From contig CM060964.1 in assembly GCA_030765045.1 (NCBI GenBank), positions 278,064,888 to 278,128,887 on the forward strand: a stretch of DNA of 64,000 bases. The letters run 5' to 3'. A model generated the notes under the pieces. The model made no database searches, had not been told where the DNA came from, and saw nothing but the letters and a program-made list of their open reading frames with translations. Source of the stretch: Tenodera sinensis (lineage: Eukaryota > Arthropoda > Insecta > Mantodea > Mantidae). The translations under genes and the position numbers were made by a program. The stretch's first letter is position 1. Every line of letters starts with the position of its first letter. Positions 34,202 to 46,845 of this stretch are shown in pieces.

Positions 34202-36601
34202 CCCTGCTGTTCTGTTCAATAATACTTGACAAATGTACTGTTCGGGTCAATATGACCCGATGTGTCAAAATGCTGTAGAACATTTGAAATACATGCGCTT
34301 TTGTACAGCTGGTAACAACTGACATTGATTTTCTCTTGCCATGCTTTGTAGATGATGATGACGATGATAATTGTACACAACACTTTACTAAAGACCATTA
34401 AACAATATCCCTGATAAAACAGTACCTAATACATATTTGAAACAACAGGCAGTTTTCAGTGCAGACATTCACTTTGAAAGCAATACAGCTCTTTTTATCT
34501 TCCTTTAGCTGTTTTTCTTCTTACTTACGACAGTTTGAGCACAAATATGTTGTATGTGTTTTACAAATATGTTTATTACATTTTCCACACAACATGTTTG
34601 TTTTATTATCATTGCTTGATGGACAGAACTTGCAACGAGCTCGTTTCACAGTTTTTGTTGTTGCTGATTTTGATACCCTAACCATGTCTTCTGGATTTTG
34701 GATGCGTCTGACCAGTCTCAAAGAATCTTCTGTTCTTGGGAAAGTTGTTCTTTATTGAATGTGCTGTCTTACCAGTGATTTTCCAAGCTCTTCCAAAAAT
34801 ATTCTTCTTCTGGTCAATTTCCTTGTATTCCAATTAGGGTCAATTGAAGTCCACAGTATGTATACACTATAAGCAGAAACATCAAGCATATTGTAAAAGA
34901 CTATCATGGGCCACCTATTGGTTTTGCGTTTGCATGTATATGTAGCTGTTAGCTGATCAAGTGTGTCTAACGCCCCTTTTGTGGGATTATAGTCCAAAAT
35001 CATTTTTGTTTTCTTATCAGCTTTGTGACTGATTTGCTTATTGTGGTGGAGAGTGCTCATAAGTACATTTTTATTTCTCATGGGAACATAATTCACCACA
35101 GGAGTGAAGTAAAATGAAGAGCTGTGTACCTTCTTGTTGGTCATGTTTTGTGGAAGCTCAGGCTTATTCTTCCATATAGTTCCCAACATTGTCAATTTCC
35201 GTTTCAAAAGCAGTTGCCCCAAACTGTATGATGTAAAAAAATTTTCACGTGTGATATTCTGCCCTCGAATCTCAGCAGTGAGATCAGCTACCACTCTCAT
35301 GCCCTGATTTTTTTTTCTGGTGCAGCTCCGCTCTCCTTTCCGGAATAAATTTGGGCTTTCAATATCTATGAAGATCTGATGTCACACAGGGTCCAAATTT
35401 TGATTCTATATTTTGCCGGTTTACTTGGGATATACTGCTTGAATGGACAGTGGCCTCTAAATGCTACTAACTGCTCATATACAGTCACATTTTCTCCTGG
35501 ATTATACAATTTTGGAAGCACTTCTACCCATTTTTACCAAATACCTACTACGAATTGCTGCAAGTTTATCAGTACGTCGTCTTTCTTCTCTTGTACATTT
35601 CTTATCAATCGCAAGACATGTGATATCTTACAGAATGTTTCATGAGACCTAGTTGCTTGAAATATCTTTTACCCAGTATCCTTATCCTACAAGCTTTTTG
35701 TAGATTCCCCATGAGATCTATATACACCCGCAAGTAATAAGTCCTAAGTATGCTTGAAAAACAGAATAATCAATACTTGTCCAGTGTTGACCATATGCCC
35801 TCTGTCCCTCGATGTCCTCGATGTTTGTCATCCCAATTATTTCATTTTGAAGTGCTGAAAAAAGTCCTGCTTCAAATGAACTTTTTATATCACTTATTCT
35901 AGTGATTGCATATCTTGTAATTCCAGATGTACTCTTGATTATGTTCTAAGCTGAGAGACGGCCAAGTTGTGCTGGTGGATTCAAATGTCATTCTATATTC
36001 CCATTTTTAGAAAGAAAATTCTTTATATTTGTTTGTAAAGTCTGTGAGCTCTCGTAGCTGTAATCAGATCACTCACTTTCGTATTCAGTGCTGACACGAT
36101 CTTTGAACTCCGAAACTGTTATTCATCTACAGAGGTATTTGCTAATTCCTCCAATCAAGCATCAGGTAATGGTCTAACTGCCATGGTGTCACAATTCAAA
36201 CTGGGCGAAAACAACATAGCATACAATTGTCGAGAACTTCTATTTCTTTCCCAGAAAAAGCAACAATCAAGCCCATTGTTGTAACCCCTCATTATTGATA
36301 GTATGGGATATGTTGTTGTTCTCATACATTGTTACATGTTCAGCACTTCAATACCAATGTAAGTATTGACATATGGGCAGGCATATTTATGTCGGGTCAT
36401 AATGACCCGAACGCTATATACGTAACTCTTACATTTCACGAAAAAAGTGTTTGGAGTATATTAAAATGCTTTTAAACACACGTTGTTCTTGCATTTCCAG
36501 ACAAAGTCACCAAGTTTTGTAAATATATATTGGAAATTAGTAAGTTAGAAATTAAATTTAGATTCATTTCGGGTCATATTGACCCGAACAGAACAGCAGG
36601 G
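34202..36601 (-). mobile_element. piggyBac-type transposon, complete ends, 2400 bp
   Basis: Terminal repeats CCCTGCTGTTCTGTTC (34202-34217) and its exact reverse complement (36586-36601) are bounded by TTAA at 34198-34201 and 36602-36605, the diagnostic piggyBac target site. Near-palindromic 17-mers CGGGTCA(A/T)(T/A)(A/T)TGACCCG occur at 34243-34259, 36393-36409 and 36570-36586 and are probably transposase-binding sites. The transposase between the ends is broken. Confidence 0.93.
34521..36180 (-). pseudogene. piggyBac transposase remnant
   Basis: Minus-strand order: a degraded N terminus; QDMQSLE; LLLAGVYRSHGES; a frame with SHETFCKISHVLRL; LYNPGENVTVYEQLVAFRGH; then an open stretch from 35300 to 34752 (RWPMIVFYNMLDVSAYSVY) and 34721-34521 with the C-terminal cysteine-rich zinc-binding tail (CKFCPSSNDNKT, CGKCNKHICKTH). 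The first catalytic Asp, normally in VDEQL, is Tyr (VYEQL). Several frameshifts and stops are present, so it is inactive. Confidence 0.85.
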
Positions 36602-36899
36602 TTAATACAGAATATTACAAAGTTCAGCTGACAAACTTTTAGGGGTTACAGAGGAGTGTTAGGCAAGTGCTTTATATATGACACTTACGGTCTTTGAGGT
36701 CATATGCGTTTGCAATACATCAAAATCAAGAACAAGCCAGTATGCCTCTAATAAAACTTCTTTGAGTTGCTGTAACTTGAAGGTAATTGTGGTTCATACT
36801 ATATTCAAACATTCCTTATAAATACCTCCATAACGCGCACTTAAACTTGAAAAGAAACGCAAGATATTAAAATTAGGTGCATCCCAAACATATACCATT

Positions 36900-37010
36900 C
36901 ACGTGTTTGTGGAGGAAAAATTAAAAAATAAAAATGTTTAACCACTTGTACAGTATTTGAACCCAGCACCATCAGATTGACAGCCAGGTATGCTAATGAC
37001 AGCACTGTTA
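36900..37010 (-). mobile_element. Possible tRNA-like SINE fragment
   Basis: On the minus strand TTAGCATACCTGG (A-box-like) is followed by TGGGTTCAAATACTG (B-box-like) and an A/T-rich tail. No duplications are visible. Confidence 0.4.
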
Positions 37011-37545
37011 TTATAGCTAACTGTTGTTTGTCTCCCTGATATGCATCATTCTCCATGAGAAACTGGAGGTATCAGTGGTGCACTGGTCCTTGCTGATAGA
37101 GCATTTTTCTAGAGAAAGCAAAGCTCATCACTTTAAAAATACAGCAATTATAGCTATTTTTCCCACTTGTGAAAAAGAAGTTAATCATTTTAGAGTGGAA
37201 ATTAGTACCACACTCATAATTAAGTCTTTATTTATTCACATTCATAATACAAACATTTAAATGAATAATTGTTATGTGACTTCAAAGGATGTCATTATAT
37301 ACCATAAATGTCCTATATCAGGTGTGTCCAACCTTTTTTGGAAAAGAGCCATTGTCGTTAAGGTGAATTGGTTTGCAGGCCACATGATTCGATTTTCTAC
37401 CATATTAAATATGATCTAGATTCTAAGATAAACCAATTTACGATTCAACAAATTTAATTTAAAAAACAGCTCGGATATTGTAATGTTATTTTTATCAAAA
37501 TATTAATCATATATTAGTTAACCTATTTTTAAAAGTAAATTATGT

Positions 37546-37599
37546 TAATATATATATATGTGTGTGTGTGTGTGAGTGCGTGCGTGCGTGTGTGTGTGT
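37546..37599. repeat. TA/TG/CG dinucleotide-rich microsatellite
   Basis: TATATATA passing into TGTGTG and TGCG units. Confidence 0.85.
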
Positions 37600-37847
37600 T
37601 GGGCGCTATTACTAGTATCACTTCTTTCATCAAGTGCCAGAGAATACAACTAGAAATTTGTGTCTCAGTATTATTAAGTTCTCTTTATATTGAATGCTAA
37701 TTCATCAATATGGCGAGCCACAGTCTGCCACGACAAGTTCAATTTTCCAAACTAGACTTTTTGTCAGGACGTATATCTGCAACATACTCAATGCATTCTT
37801 TAACAAACTTTCCATCTGAAAATGATCAAGATTTATCTTTTTCTTTT

Positions 37848-38703
37848 TACTTTCTCTACTGGTAAGTAGAGGAAGTATTGTATTCCACCCAAAAATTCAG
37901 TGTGGAGATTTCACCGGAAATATATGTTTTGAAACCCCCTGAATTAAATAAATCATTTTTAGAAAAAGGTCCGTGTGTGTGTCTGTCTGTCAGTCAGTCA
38001 TTCAGTCTGTGGACAGCATAACTAAAAAACGAAAAGTCAGTTAAAAACCAAAGTTGGCATTTAAGTTTAATGTCTTTCAAGGATGCGACATGAAGATTTT
38101 GAAGAAAATAGCCCCACCCTAAACTACTCTTTATATGGAAAATTTTTCGAAAATTGTGATTTTTCTTGAAAATGGCTCTAATGATTTTGATTAAAATGCC
38201 ATATGTTCAACATATTTGTATGACAAATGAAATGTATATTTTGAATTTTCTGGCTATAGCCTATGTAGTCCTGTTTACTCTGGATGACTTTTGCATAACT
38301 GGTAAACTGTAAGAGCTAGACAAAATCTTACTATACAAAAAATGTAGATCTCGCTAAAACACACAATTTAGGTCTAAATACATTTTTTTTTGTAAAGTGA
38401 ACCATTTTGGAGATATTCCTTATTTGTGTCAGTTTCAGAAAACTTAAAACCGTGAAATGGAACATCGTTGTTCAGTTTTTTATATGTTAAGCGTGCAAAG
38501 GGTGCAGGATCTCAAAGCATTAAAAGATCTGACTATCGCTCAAAGCCTACAGCATTCTAATATTCCTCTTGCACTACAAGGAAATAGGCAATAAGATAAT
38601 TTCTGTAAGTGTTTATCTCAAGTAACAAGATGTAGGAATAAGAGTTTGTAAGAATGGTTAGTACAAGAGTAGAAAAAGTCATGTGAGTGCAACACATCAG
38701 ATT
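37848..38703 (+). repeat. Repeat A copy 5, full-length reference copy
   Basis: About 855 bp. The 5' end is the small hairpin ACTTTCTCTACTGGTAAGTA then GAGGAAGTATTGTATTCC. Conserved internal blocks are GTGTGTGTCTGTCTGTCAG, AACTAAAAAACGAAAAGTC, GGCTCTAATGATTTTGATTA, AATGTAGATCTCGCTAAAAC and GACTATCGCTCAAAGCCTA. The 3' end is AGTGCAACACATCAGATTTT. I find no coding frame conserved among copies, no tRNA-like promoter and no long terminal repeats. Class unknown. Confidence 0.85.
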
Positions 38704-39409
<706 letters not shown>

Positions 39410-40059
39410 CATTAATTTGTGCTACTGCATAACTCGCTTACCAGAAATTTCGTATGAAGATTCTTAAAAATTAACGTTGTCCAGAAAGTTTAAGTTTGAG
39501 TACTTTGGGTTCACAAAATTAACCCTCAAATGTATCATATGAGACATATGTTTGGTGATGCAATGTCGCTTTGTTATAATCCTTAAATGCTGAAACTGTT
39601 TTATTGCAAATTAAAACACTGCTTTCTTGTTCACGGAGACTTCAAAGGCATGCGCGGTAGCTAGGATCATAAATAAAAACCTTGGCTAGGAATTTTTTAA
39701 AACAGATGTGATTTCTCCATATTTTGAGTAAGAGGATGACGAACTTTCATGAACACATGTGTTGGAAACAGAAAAAGTTATTTCATACATAATATTATAA
39801 CTTAGAAATATCACTGTGGGCCACATTCAATGTGATTGAGGGCCACGGGTTGGACACGCCTGTCCTATACCATCCCTCTATATCTATAAGCACTGAAAGT
39901 TTGTAGGTTGAATTCTGTAACATGCTATATATAATAATGTAATAAATATGCACAAAATAATTTTATACTTTCCTTTAAAATAATGCCTTCAGTTAATTCA
40001 GAGGAGTTTCAATTACACAAATAAACTGTAGGGAGTACTTCCTGACTGGAAATGGAAGA

Positions 40060-41100
40060 AAAAAGGTAATATCAACATGTATCCAGAAATGGATGGTGTT
40101 GGTTCAACAACAGCAAATTGTCCTGACACACAGTACATGGTCTGAATTGCATCCATGTCACAAAGTGTTTAAAGTGGCCTCCACATGGGATGCAATGCAA
40201 GTGTTCACATGTCATGTCATGGATTAACTCTTTTGAATGTTCAGAGCAATATCCAAATAGCATCACAGTCTATGTGGACACACTGTTGAAGGGTCTGCAT
40301 TCTGGAACTGGCTCAGCTACACAACACTTTTCAAATGACCCCAGATTTAAAATTCCAGGAGGTTCAAGTCTGGTGGTTGAGCAGACCATACAACAGAGCT
40401 TCTGTATCCTATTGAACATCAGGGAAAGATGTTGAGTTGGCAAACAGTATTACAGAAACTGGGTGGTGCTCCATTGTGCAGTAGCTACATTACCTACTAT
40501 GCAGCCAAACACAAGTTTTCTCATGCAAAACAGGAAGAATATTCTGCAGGAAGTCCAGATCAGTTTTTCTGTTGAGGCATTGTGGAAGAATAACTAGTCA
40601 AGTAGGTGGCCCCCAAGAATCCCTGCCCAAATATTGATACTGAACCACTGCTAACAAGATGCTTCAACCATTCATCAAGGACTTTCTGTAGCTCACAAAT
40701 GATGGTCTCTCTGGTAAAGGTTGTTTCATTTGTGAAGAGGATGACAACAGAAATTCCATAATGGTGGTGGCCTGGTGTAAAGACCAGTGACATAATATTT
40801 CCCATGAAGGAAAATCTGTTGGTGGTTAATCCCTGCACATATTGCAGGTGATAAGTATAATAGCTGTCATGCAGATACACATAGCCATCCTTTGACTTAC
40901 ACCAACTAGGTGGGCCACTTGCTTGGAGCTTGTACCAGGTTTGGTCTCAATATTCTGTAGAACATGTTCCTCCATGTTCTTGTGTATGCTTACTCTGTGG
41001 CTGCCCTATATGTTTGCCTGAAAGGATCCATGCTCACACAAATACCCAAAACATCTCCAAATGTTGTGAGATGTAGTTGATGCTGTCTGTCAGGGCACCT
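40060..41100 (-). pseudogene. Tc1/mariner-superfamily transposase remnant (DUF4817-like group)
   Basis: Minus-strand translation in several frames gives ETKPGTSSKQVAHLVGVS, HLQYVQGLTTNRF, LFTNETTFTRE (usually FTDEATF, so the catalytic Asp is Asn), HNGAPPSFCNTVCQ, PPDLNLLEF, then IWGHLKSVVY and a C terminus with LALHPMWRPL. These follow the order of a transposase family common in arthropod genomes. I could not define its ends. Confidence 0.75.
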
Positions 41101-41999
41101 GCCATGATAAATCGGTACTGACTCTCAACCGTTTCTATCTGCTTAGCCACATATACACACTAATCTCAATTTTCTGTGGAATGAACACTAAGCCATTCTA
41201 CTTCTACAGTACTCTGCTCCACATCATACAGTCTGTAACACACAAGAAATACAGTGCAAGTGGTGCAAGAGAATGATGTACTTCAGTGCCATCTACTGTG
41301 GTAACAATGCATTTCCAGACACACAGAGGTATGACATGTTTTGCTTCATTTCCAGCCAGGAAGCACTCCTTGCAGTTTGTTGGTGTAATTAAAATTCATC
41401 ATGTACAAGCAAATTAGCTATTACCAAGCAATTCTTAAGACAAATAGAGGCCAATTAATAGGAAAAAAACTTTCTGCCCAACTTAATGTAAATTTGCCTG
41501 TTTATTTTACACTTCTCTGTTAACTTCTTCAATATTTGGATGTAAGTATGAAGATTACGTAACTGCTAAATTTCTTAATGTTTAATGCTGAATCTGAATT
41601 TACAATTTGTTTCTCAGAAACCAATTTGTGTATAAATGGTGCTGATAATTCTGGTTGTAGTACCATTGTGTGTAGTGGTTTGAAGAAGCTAATTAAGTAC
41701 ATGTGTTTTGCTTTACAGCCCTACTGCTCATTTAATATTCTTTCATGTCAATGGAACTCTTAGTTTTTAATATAATATACCTAGAACAAGAGTTAGACAT
41801 GCAAAGTTATCACATGTCGTTTCACATGTGCTCAATGCACAGTTTATTCTTAAACAAATTCTGTAGTTTTTCCCATAGTATTCTCATGCCTATCTTGTAT
41901 GCTTGTATAATAATAGTAACAGAATGTACACAATATGCATAGTAGTTTTGTCATTCTGCATAGGTTCAGTCAGTGGTGTTTGCTTGGAACACAAAAGTG

Positions 42000-43110
42000 C
42001 ACAGTATCAATTACAGTATTTTACATAGCTGACACACATTTTGGTCTGGAAGAGTTGTACACTTTCACCAAGCATAGCTTGTGAGGAATACTATGGACTT
42101 TGAACCACATGACTATGTGCCTAAGCTCATAGCAAGCACCCTTCTAATTGTGTGACATTCTGACTTTGCTGGAGTAGAATTCTGTTCTTCTTTGACTGCA
42201 GCTTGAAGAGTAGCTTTGTAGATTTTCCAGGTATTTTAGGTTTCCGTTGTTGAGGTCATCCATATCAGGCTTAGGACATTGTCACAGTGAATGTAATCTG
42301 TAAAATACACAGTTGTAATGCTGCTTTCATAGACATATAGTGTAAGGAGTGTTTAATTTGTCCTTTGTATGGTGTGTGAAGACTGCCTTGCATTTGAAGA
42401 GACCTGAGTACTCTGAAGAAGCTCACATTGTAAATAGGCTGTTCTTTCAGGAATAGTTTGTCCTGTTTGATTTCTCACTTTTTTAAAAGTCATTGAAACT
42501 GTTCCTGCAGGATTTATTTCAAATCATTCTTTTGACCTATTTTTTTGTACTTTATTTAAACTTTTTTGCAGACTGTTGAGGTAGAAGCCATAATCATCTT
42601 ATTTACATATGCAAACAATTTACTTTCCAAGAAGCAATGTTGTGGACTGTCAGCTTTTGCTACATTAACTAGCAATAGGCTTAGGATTACCTTGGAATAC
42701 TCCATTTGTTTTTCTATGGAGTTTGAAGTACATAGGTTGTTGTCAATTTCTATTTGATTTCTGTGAGCTTGTCTCTAATCAGGCTGACAATTCTCTACCA
42801 TCAGCTCAAGCTTTTCTGTCAATGTATTGCTGTCAGTAAAATGCATCATATAGTCAGCGAAGAGTACAAACAACTTTCTTTTGGGGGCTCATAAGAGTAT
42901 CCTGTGTAGTATCTTGTAGGTATAGTATGGCCGGATAGTTGCAGTCTGACTGCAAAAACCAAATTGGACATTAGGAATGTCTTGATGTATAAGCTCTCTT
43001 AGTCTTTGTGTGAGTATGCTTATGAGTATCTTGAGGAGTTGCTCTGTAGAAGTTGGGTTCACTCTAGCTTTCTTTTCCTTTGTAGAATATTTTAATAATT
43101 GATGTCCAGG
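42000..43110 (-). pseudogene. Degraded LINE reverse transcriptase
   Basis: Minus-strand frames give, in order, LLKILISILTQRLRELIH, VQFGFCSQTATIRP, LFVLFADYMMHFTDSNTLTE (RT motif A region, normally LFVDYxKAFDS), PIASECSKS in place of a QGDPLSP-type motif, and KADSPQHCFLESKLFAYVNK. It is probably the same LINE family as 27110-27600 and is heavily mutated. Confidence 0.6.
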
Positions 43111-44295
43111 AAGATCCTTGCTGAATGCATTTATTCATGAGGACAGTCTATGCAGTTTATGAAAGTGATTGTTTATTGAGCATTTGGTCAGGACTACAAG
43201 GTGCTCTAGTCTGGAGAGAACCAAAAATAGCAAACATTTTTCCAAGTAAATGTTCTGGGGTAGAGAAATTCTCTGAAGTTTCCCTTGCATCCATGAATGT
43301 TGGAACAACATTGTTCACAGACACATACTTAGACCTGTTTCTGAAATTATGCATTTTGGATTCATGGGGTTATCAAAATGTGTATGTCTAGTAAAATTTT
43401 GACACCAAAGTTTAAGTCAAATGCTCCTGTACAGGTTGGAGTAAAACTTTCTTTTTTGATTAAGAAAACAGTTCTATAAATAAAGAAAAGAAATAAAATG
43501 TATTATTTTGTATTTGGTAAGTTAAAAGGGATTTCAATTAAATTTTCCGTCAGCAATAGCGGATAACTAGTGTATGAGTTTTATATTTATTCCCAGTGGT
43601 TTCTGTCACCAGTTTACTAATTGACTTGTAGTTAAAGGATAAGGAATTATTTGGACATAAATCACCTATCATGTTTAGATGCATTCCCAAATTTTAAAGG
43701 TGTGTTAGTTAATGTTGGTAATCTTTGTAATTACATCCACTGTATTGGGGAATATATTTTTGATAAATTCTGATAAAGTTGCAATAGCTAATGCATTCAC
43801 ATCAAATATAAAGCTGAAAAAATGGAATCCAGCATTTTGGTTTAGGATAAAAAATGTATACTACTCTGTAAAATATTAAGCTTTTCTCTGAGACATGTTA
43901 CCATTAAGGTTTTATAGAATGTATTTGTGATATTAGTTTGTACTTTAAATAAGGTGTCCTGGATCAAATTAATACAGGCCATGGGAGTGTATACTGAGTA
44001 CTTTGAAATAGTGCATCATTGGTCAAAAAATGCATAATGGAAGCTTTACCTTATGGTCAACAATTAATGCCTATGAGGGATTTGTTTTAAAACTACTATA
44101 TTTTTTATACTCACAAATAACTTGCAAGCAACTGTTGTCTATCATTTGTGATACTTACAGTATAATGCCGCAATGGTTTTGCACATATTTCTACTAACGT
44201 TCGTGAAATGAGAGATGTAACTAGGGCCCTGCCAGTTTTACATTTTCTGAAGGAATTTGTACAGCATATGTCATTGGGAGTTATTTATGATGAAA
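43111..44295. other. No gene recognised
   Basis: AT-rich. An 88-codon plus-strand frame (43125-43391) overlaps an antisense frame and shows no family motif; it may be upstream LINE sequence. Confidence 0.4.
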
Positions 44296-44308
44296 AATAA
44301 AGAGCTTT

Positions 44309-44487
44309 AAGAGGTAGAACTGGAACTTAAAAATTCAATGCCACAACTGGGATTTGAACCACAGACCTTCCGCTAATCCCAGTTGTGGCATTGAATTTTT
44401 AAGTTCCAGTTCTACCTCTTAAACTTTGCCCACACACGGCTTGTGTGTTTAAAAACACCAACAGTAAGTTTTTTGGCATAAATAAAT
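44309..44487 (-). mobile_element. Palindromised SINE with 13-bp target duplication
   Basis: Flanked by AATAAAGAGCTTT at 44296-44308 and 44488-44500. Compared with the sister copy at 21909-22055, the segment around the B box has been replaced so that AAGAGGTAGAACTGGAACTT..CAACTGGGATT is followed, after about 20 bp, by its exact reverse complement. The inverted arms are about 47 bp each. The remainder (TTTGCCCACACACGGCTTGT) matches the sister copy. Confidence 0.88.
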
Positions 44488-44500
44488 AATAAAGAGCTTT

Positions 44501-45769
44501 GTTCAAACGTACTCTTTCAGGAACTCATATGGACATTTCTGATCAGTAAATCACTATTTTTAAATACTCAGTCCAGATTACTCTATCATCCTTATTAATT
44601 TGAACCAAGAGGTGTATTCACTGCATTTGAATTAAGAACTAAACTTAAAGAAGCTTTAAGGTAACTGATGTACAGAATCCAATACTTTTCAAAATGCAAT
44701 CCAGGTTCTCAGAACTGTATATCATTTTCCTGCATATTGCTTATTTCAAGTTTTATTGTGTGTGCCATATATCTGCTGAAAAAGGTTTTGTTATTGGAAT
44801 TATGTAATTTTCTCCAAGTGGACTGAATATTTTATATAAACAAAGTTTATGTGAATTTGAAACTGTAGGTTTAAAATTCATGTTATTCTGTTTCATTTTG
44901 AGAGCTTTTAAAATACAGTGATGATAAAGTTTCTACCTGAAGGTTACCAATTCTGCAAATTCATTTTGTTAAATCTTCTTAAATGTTCAGTGTGATGTAA
45001 ACAGGATCTGTTCTTAGTGTTTCTTAAATCGACTGATCAACATATGCTGTGTATTTCTAATACTTCTTAAACTCTTCCTTCAGTCACTGATTTCATTGTC
45101 TTGAGAACATTCAGAATATAATTAATATGGATACTTGCTGCTGTGTGTGTAACACTCATACTCAAGATTATATCTTCAAATTTTATATGTTTAAGAAATT
45201 TGAATCTAAACATTAAACAAAGCTTCCATGGAAGTATTGAATGTATTTTCTATTTTGTATGTTTTTAAAACATGCAAAAGGCTGTACTGCATTTGTGTTT
45301 AGTATTTTGGAAGAATGTTTATAATTTGTTATGTTAAGCTTTTCTTTACCTATTTTTCTTTGTATACTATAAAAAAATAAATTAGGTATTAATATTAGAA
45401 TCATAAGATAAGTATACTACACCTTTATGTTTTTTGACAATCTCTACACATTTGTGTGTGTAATGTACTGATACTCTTTGTGTTCATATAATTAATCTGT
45501 CTTTATGCAAGTTTAGGGCTGTAGTTCATACTTATTGTTTTGCTATGTCTGTCATAAGACATACCACTTATTAAATGACTATGTATATTTTAAAAAGTCC
45601 AAAGCTATAGCTGTTATTAAAAATAGTTTGGCATAAACTGCTGGATTATAAAATGTATTATTATCCTTGTTTTGTTTTTACTTTTAATGTCAAATTGCAA
45701 AAGTTCAAATTTTCTATGCTTTCCTGTCAGAGTAAGGGATATTGCTTACTGAGACTTCAGTAAAGTATC
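44501..45769. other. No gene recognised
   Basis: AT-rich unannotated sequence. Confidence 0.4.
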
Positions 45770-46845
45770 CAGTGTTACATTCACGTTATTTTTCTTACAT
45801 ACTGTTGTTTATGCTTATATCTCTTACAAATTCTTAAATCTTATTTTTCTATCTACTTTATGGAACTGAGATAAAGTTAGCAGAAATGGATTTATTACAC
45901 ATTATAAGTACAAGCGGGATACAGGAGGCTGAAGTGATGCTCAAATGTTTAAAATCTGAGTTACTAATTGCTGCCTTTAAAATTCCATACTCTTTGCATT
46001 ACATCATGGGAAACAAAAGAATGGTAACTTAGCACTTTAAAAAATTATGACTTAAGTATTAAAAATTTAAATAGTAGCAAATATCACAGAGGTTCCATAC
46101 CATAAAAAAAAAAAAAAGACATTCATTGCATTTTAATGAGATCTACTTGTTTTGTTCAGTAAGTTTACCAGTTAAATTCATTCCAAATGGTGTGGACTTT
46201 TGCAGGCTTTTTGCAGAAAAGTGCATTTTATTTGTTATGCATATATCTTAAACTTGTGGTATTTTAATGCAAATAATTAGCGCAATATTTGAGAAAATAA
46301 AAAGTAACACAAAATTTTACATATTAAGCATTATTTGGGATGGTAGGCTTTTCCTAAACATCTTAATGTTCCATTCTTGGAAGAAGCTGAACTTAAATAC
46401 TAAGTTTGGTTTTTATCAAAAGTTTTATTTTTTATTTATGCTGTTCATAGACACTTATATGGGGTTTAAAACTTTGACAGGGGTTCATTTTTTAAGTTGT
46501 TTTTAATGCCCGCTTTTACTACTACGGCACCGCAGGCGGTGACACTGATGATACATGGAATGAAGATGGAGCACTGGTGGAATGAGATGGCGGGGGAAAC
46601 CGGAGGACCCGGAGAAAACCCGCCCTGACGCCGCTTTGTCCACCACGAATACCACATGCGTATCCCTGGGATCGAACCCGGGCCGCCTAGGTGGTAGGCG
46701 AGCGCGCTAACCGCTCGGCCATGGCACCGCCGACAGGGGTTCAAGTACCCGAAAACAGGTACTGCCATGAAAATTTAAATATCAACCTTTTGGGTGGAAT
46801 ACAATACTTCCTCTACCTACTACAGTTAAGTGGCAGAGAAATAAA
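45770..46845 (-). repeat. Repeat A copy 6 (older subfamily), carrying a SINE
   Basis: The right end has the family's 5' end (CTTTTGGGTGGAATACAATA, then CTTCCTCTACC). The left part is divergent but parallels 19219-19500. It is interrupted by the SINE at 46488-46731. Confidence 0.7.
46488..46731 (-). mobile_element. Full-length tRNA-Leu-like SINE, 244 bp, with 12-bp target duplication
   Basis: GACAGGGGTTCA flanks it at 46476-46487 and 46732-46743. The minus strand begins GGCGGTGCCATGGCCGAGCG with GGTTAGCG (A box) and CCGGGTTCGATCCC (B box). The body includes TGTATCATCAGTGTCACC, and the 3' end is a short A-rich tail. Its high GC and intact promoter boxes suggest it is one of the youngest insertions here. 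Confidence 0.93.

Noticed and set aside
46466..46768. 100-codon minus-strand frame
   Set aside because: It is a translation of the full-length SINE at 46488-46731 and its duplications.
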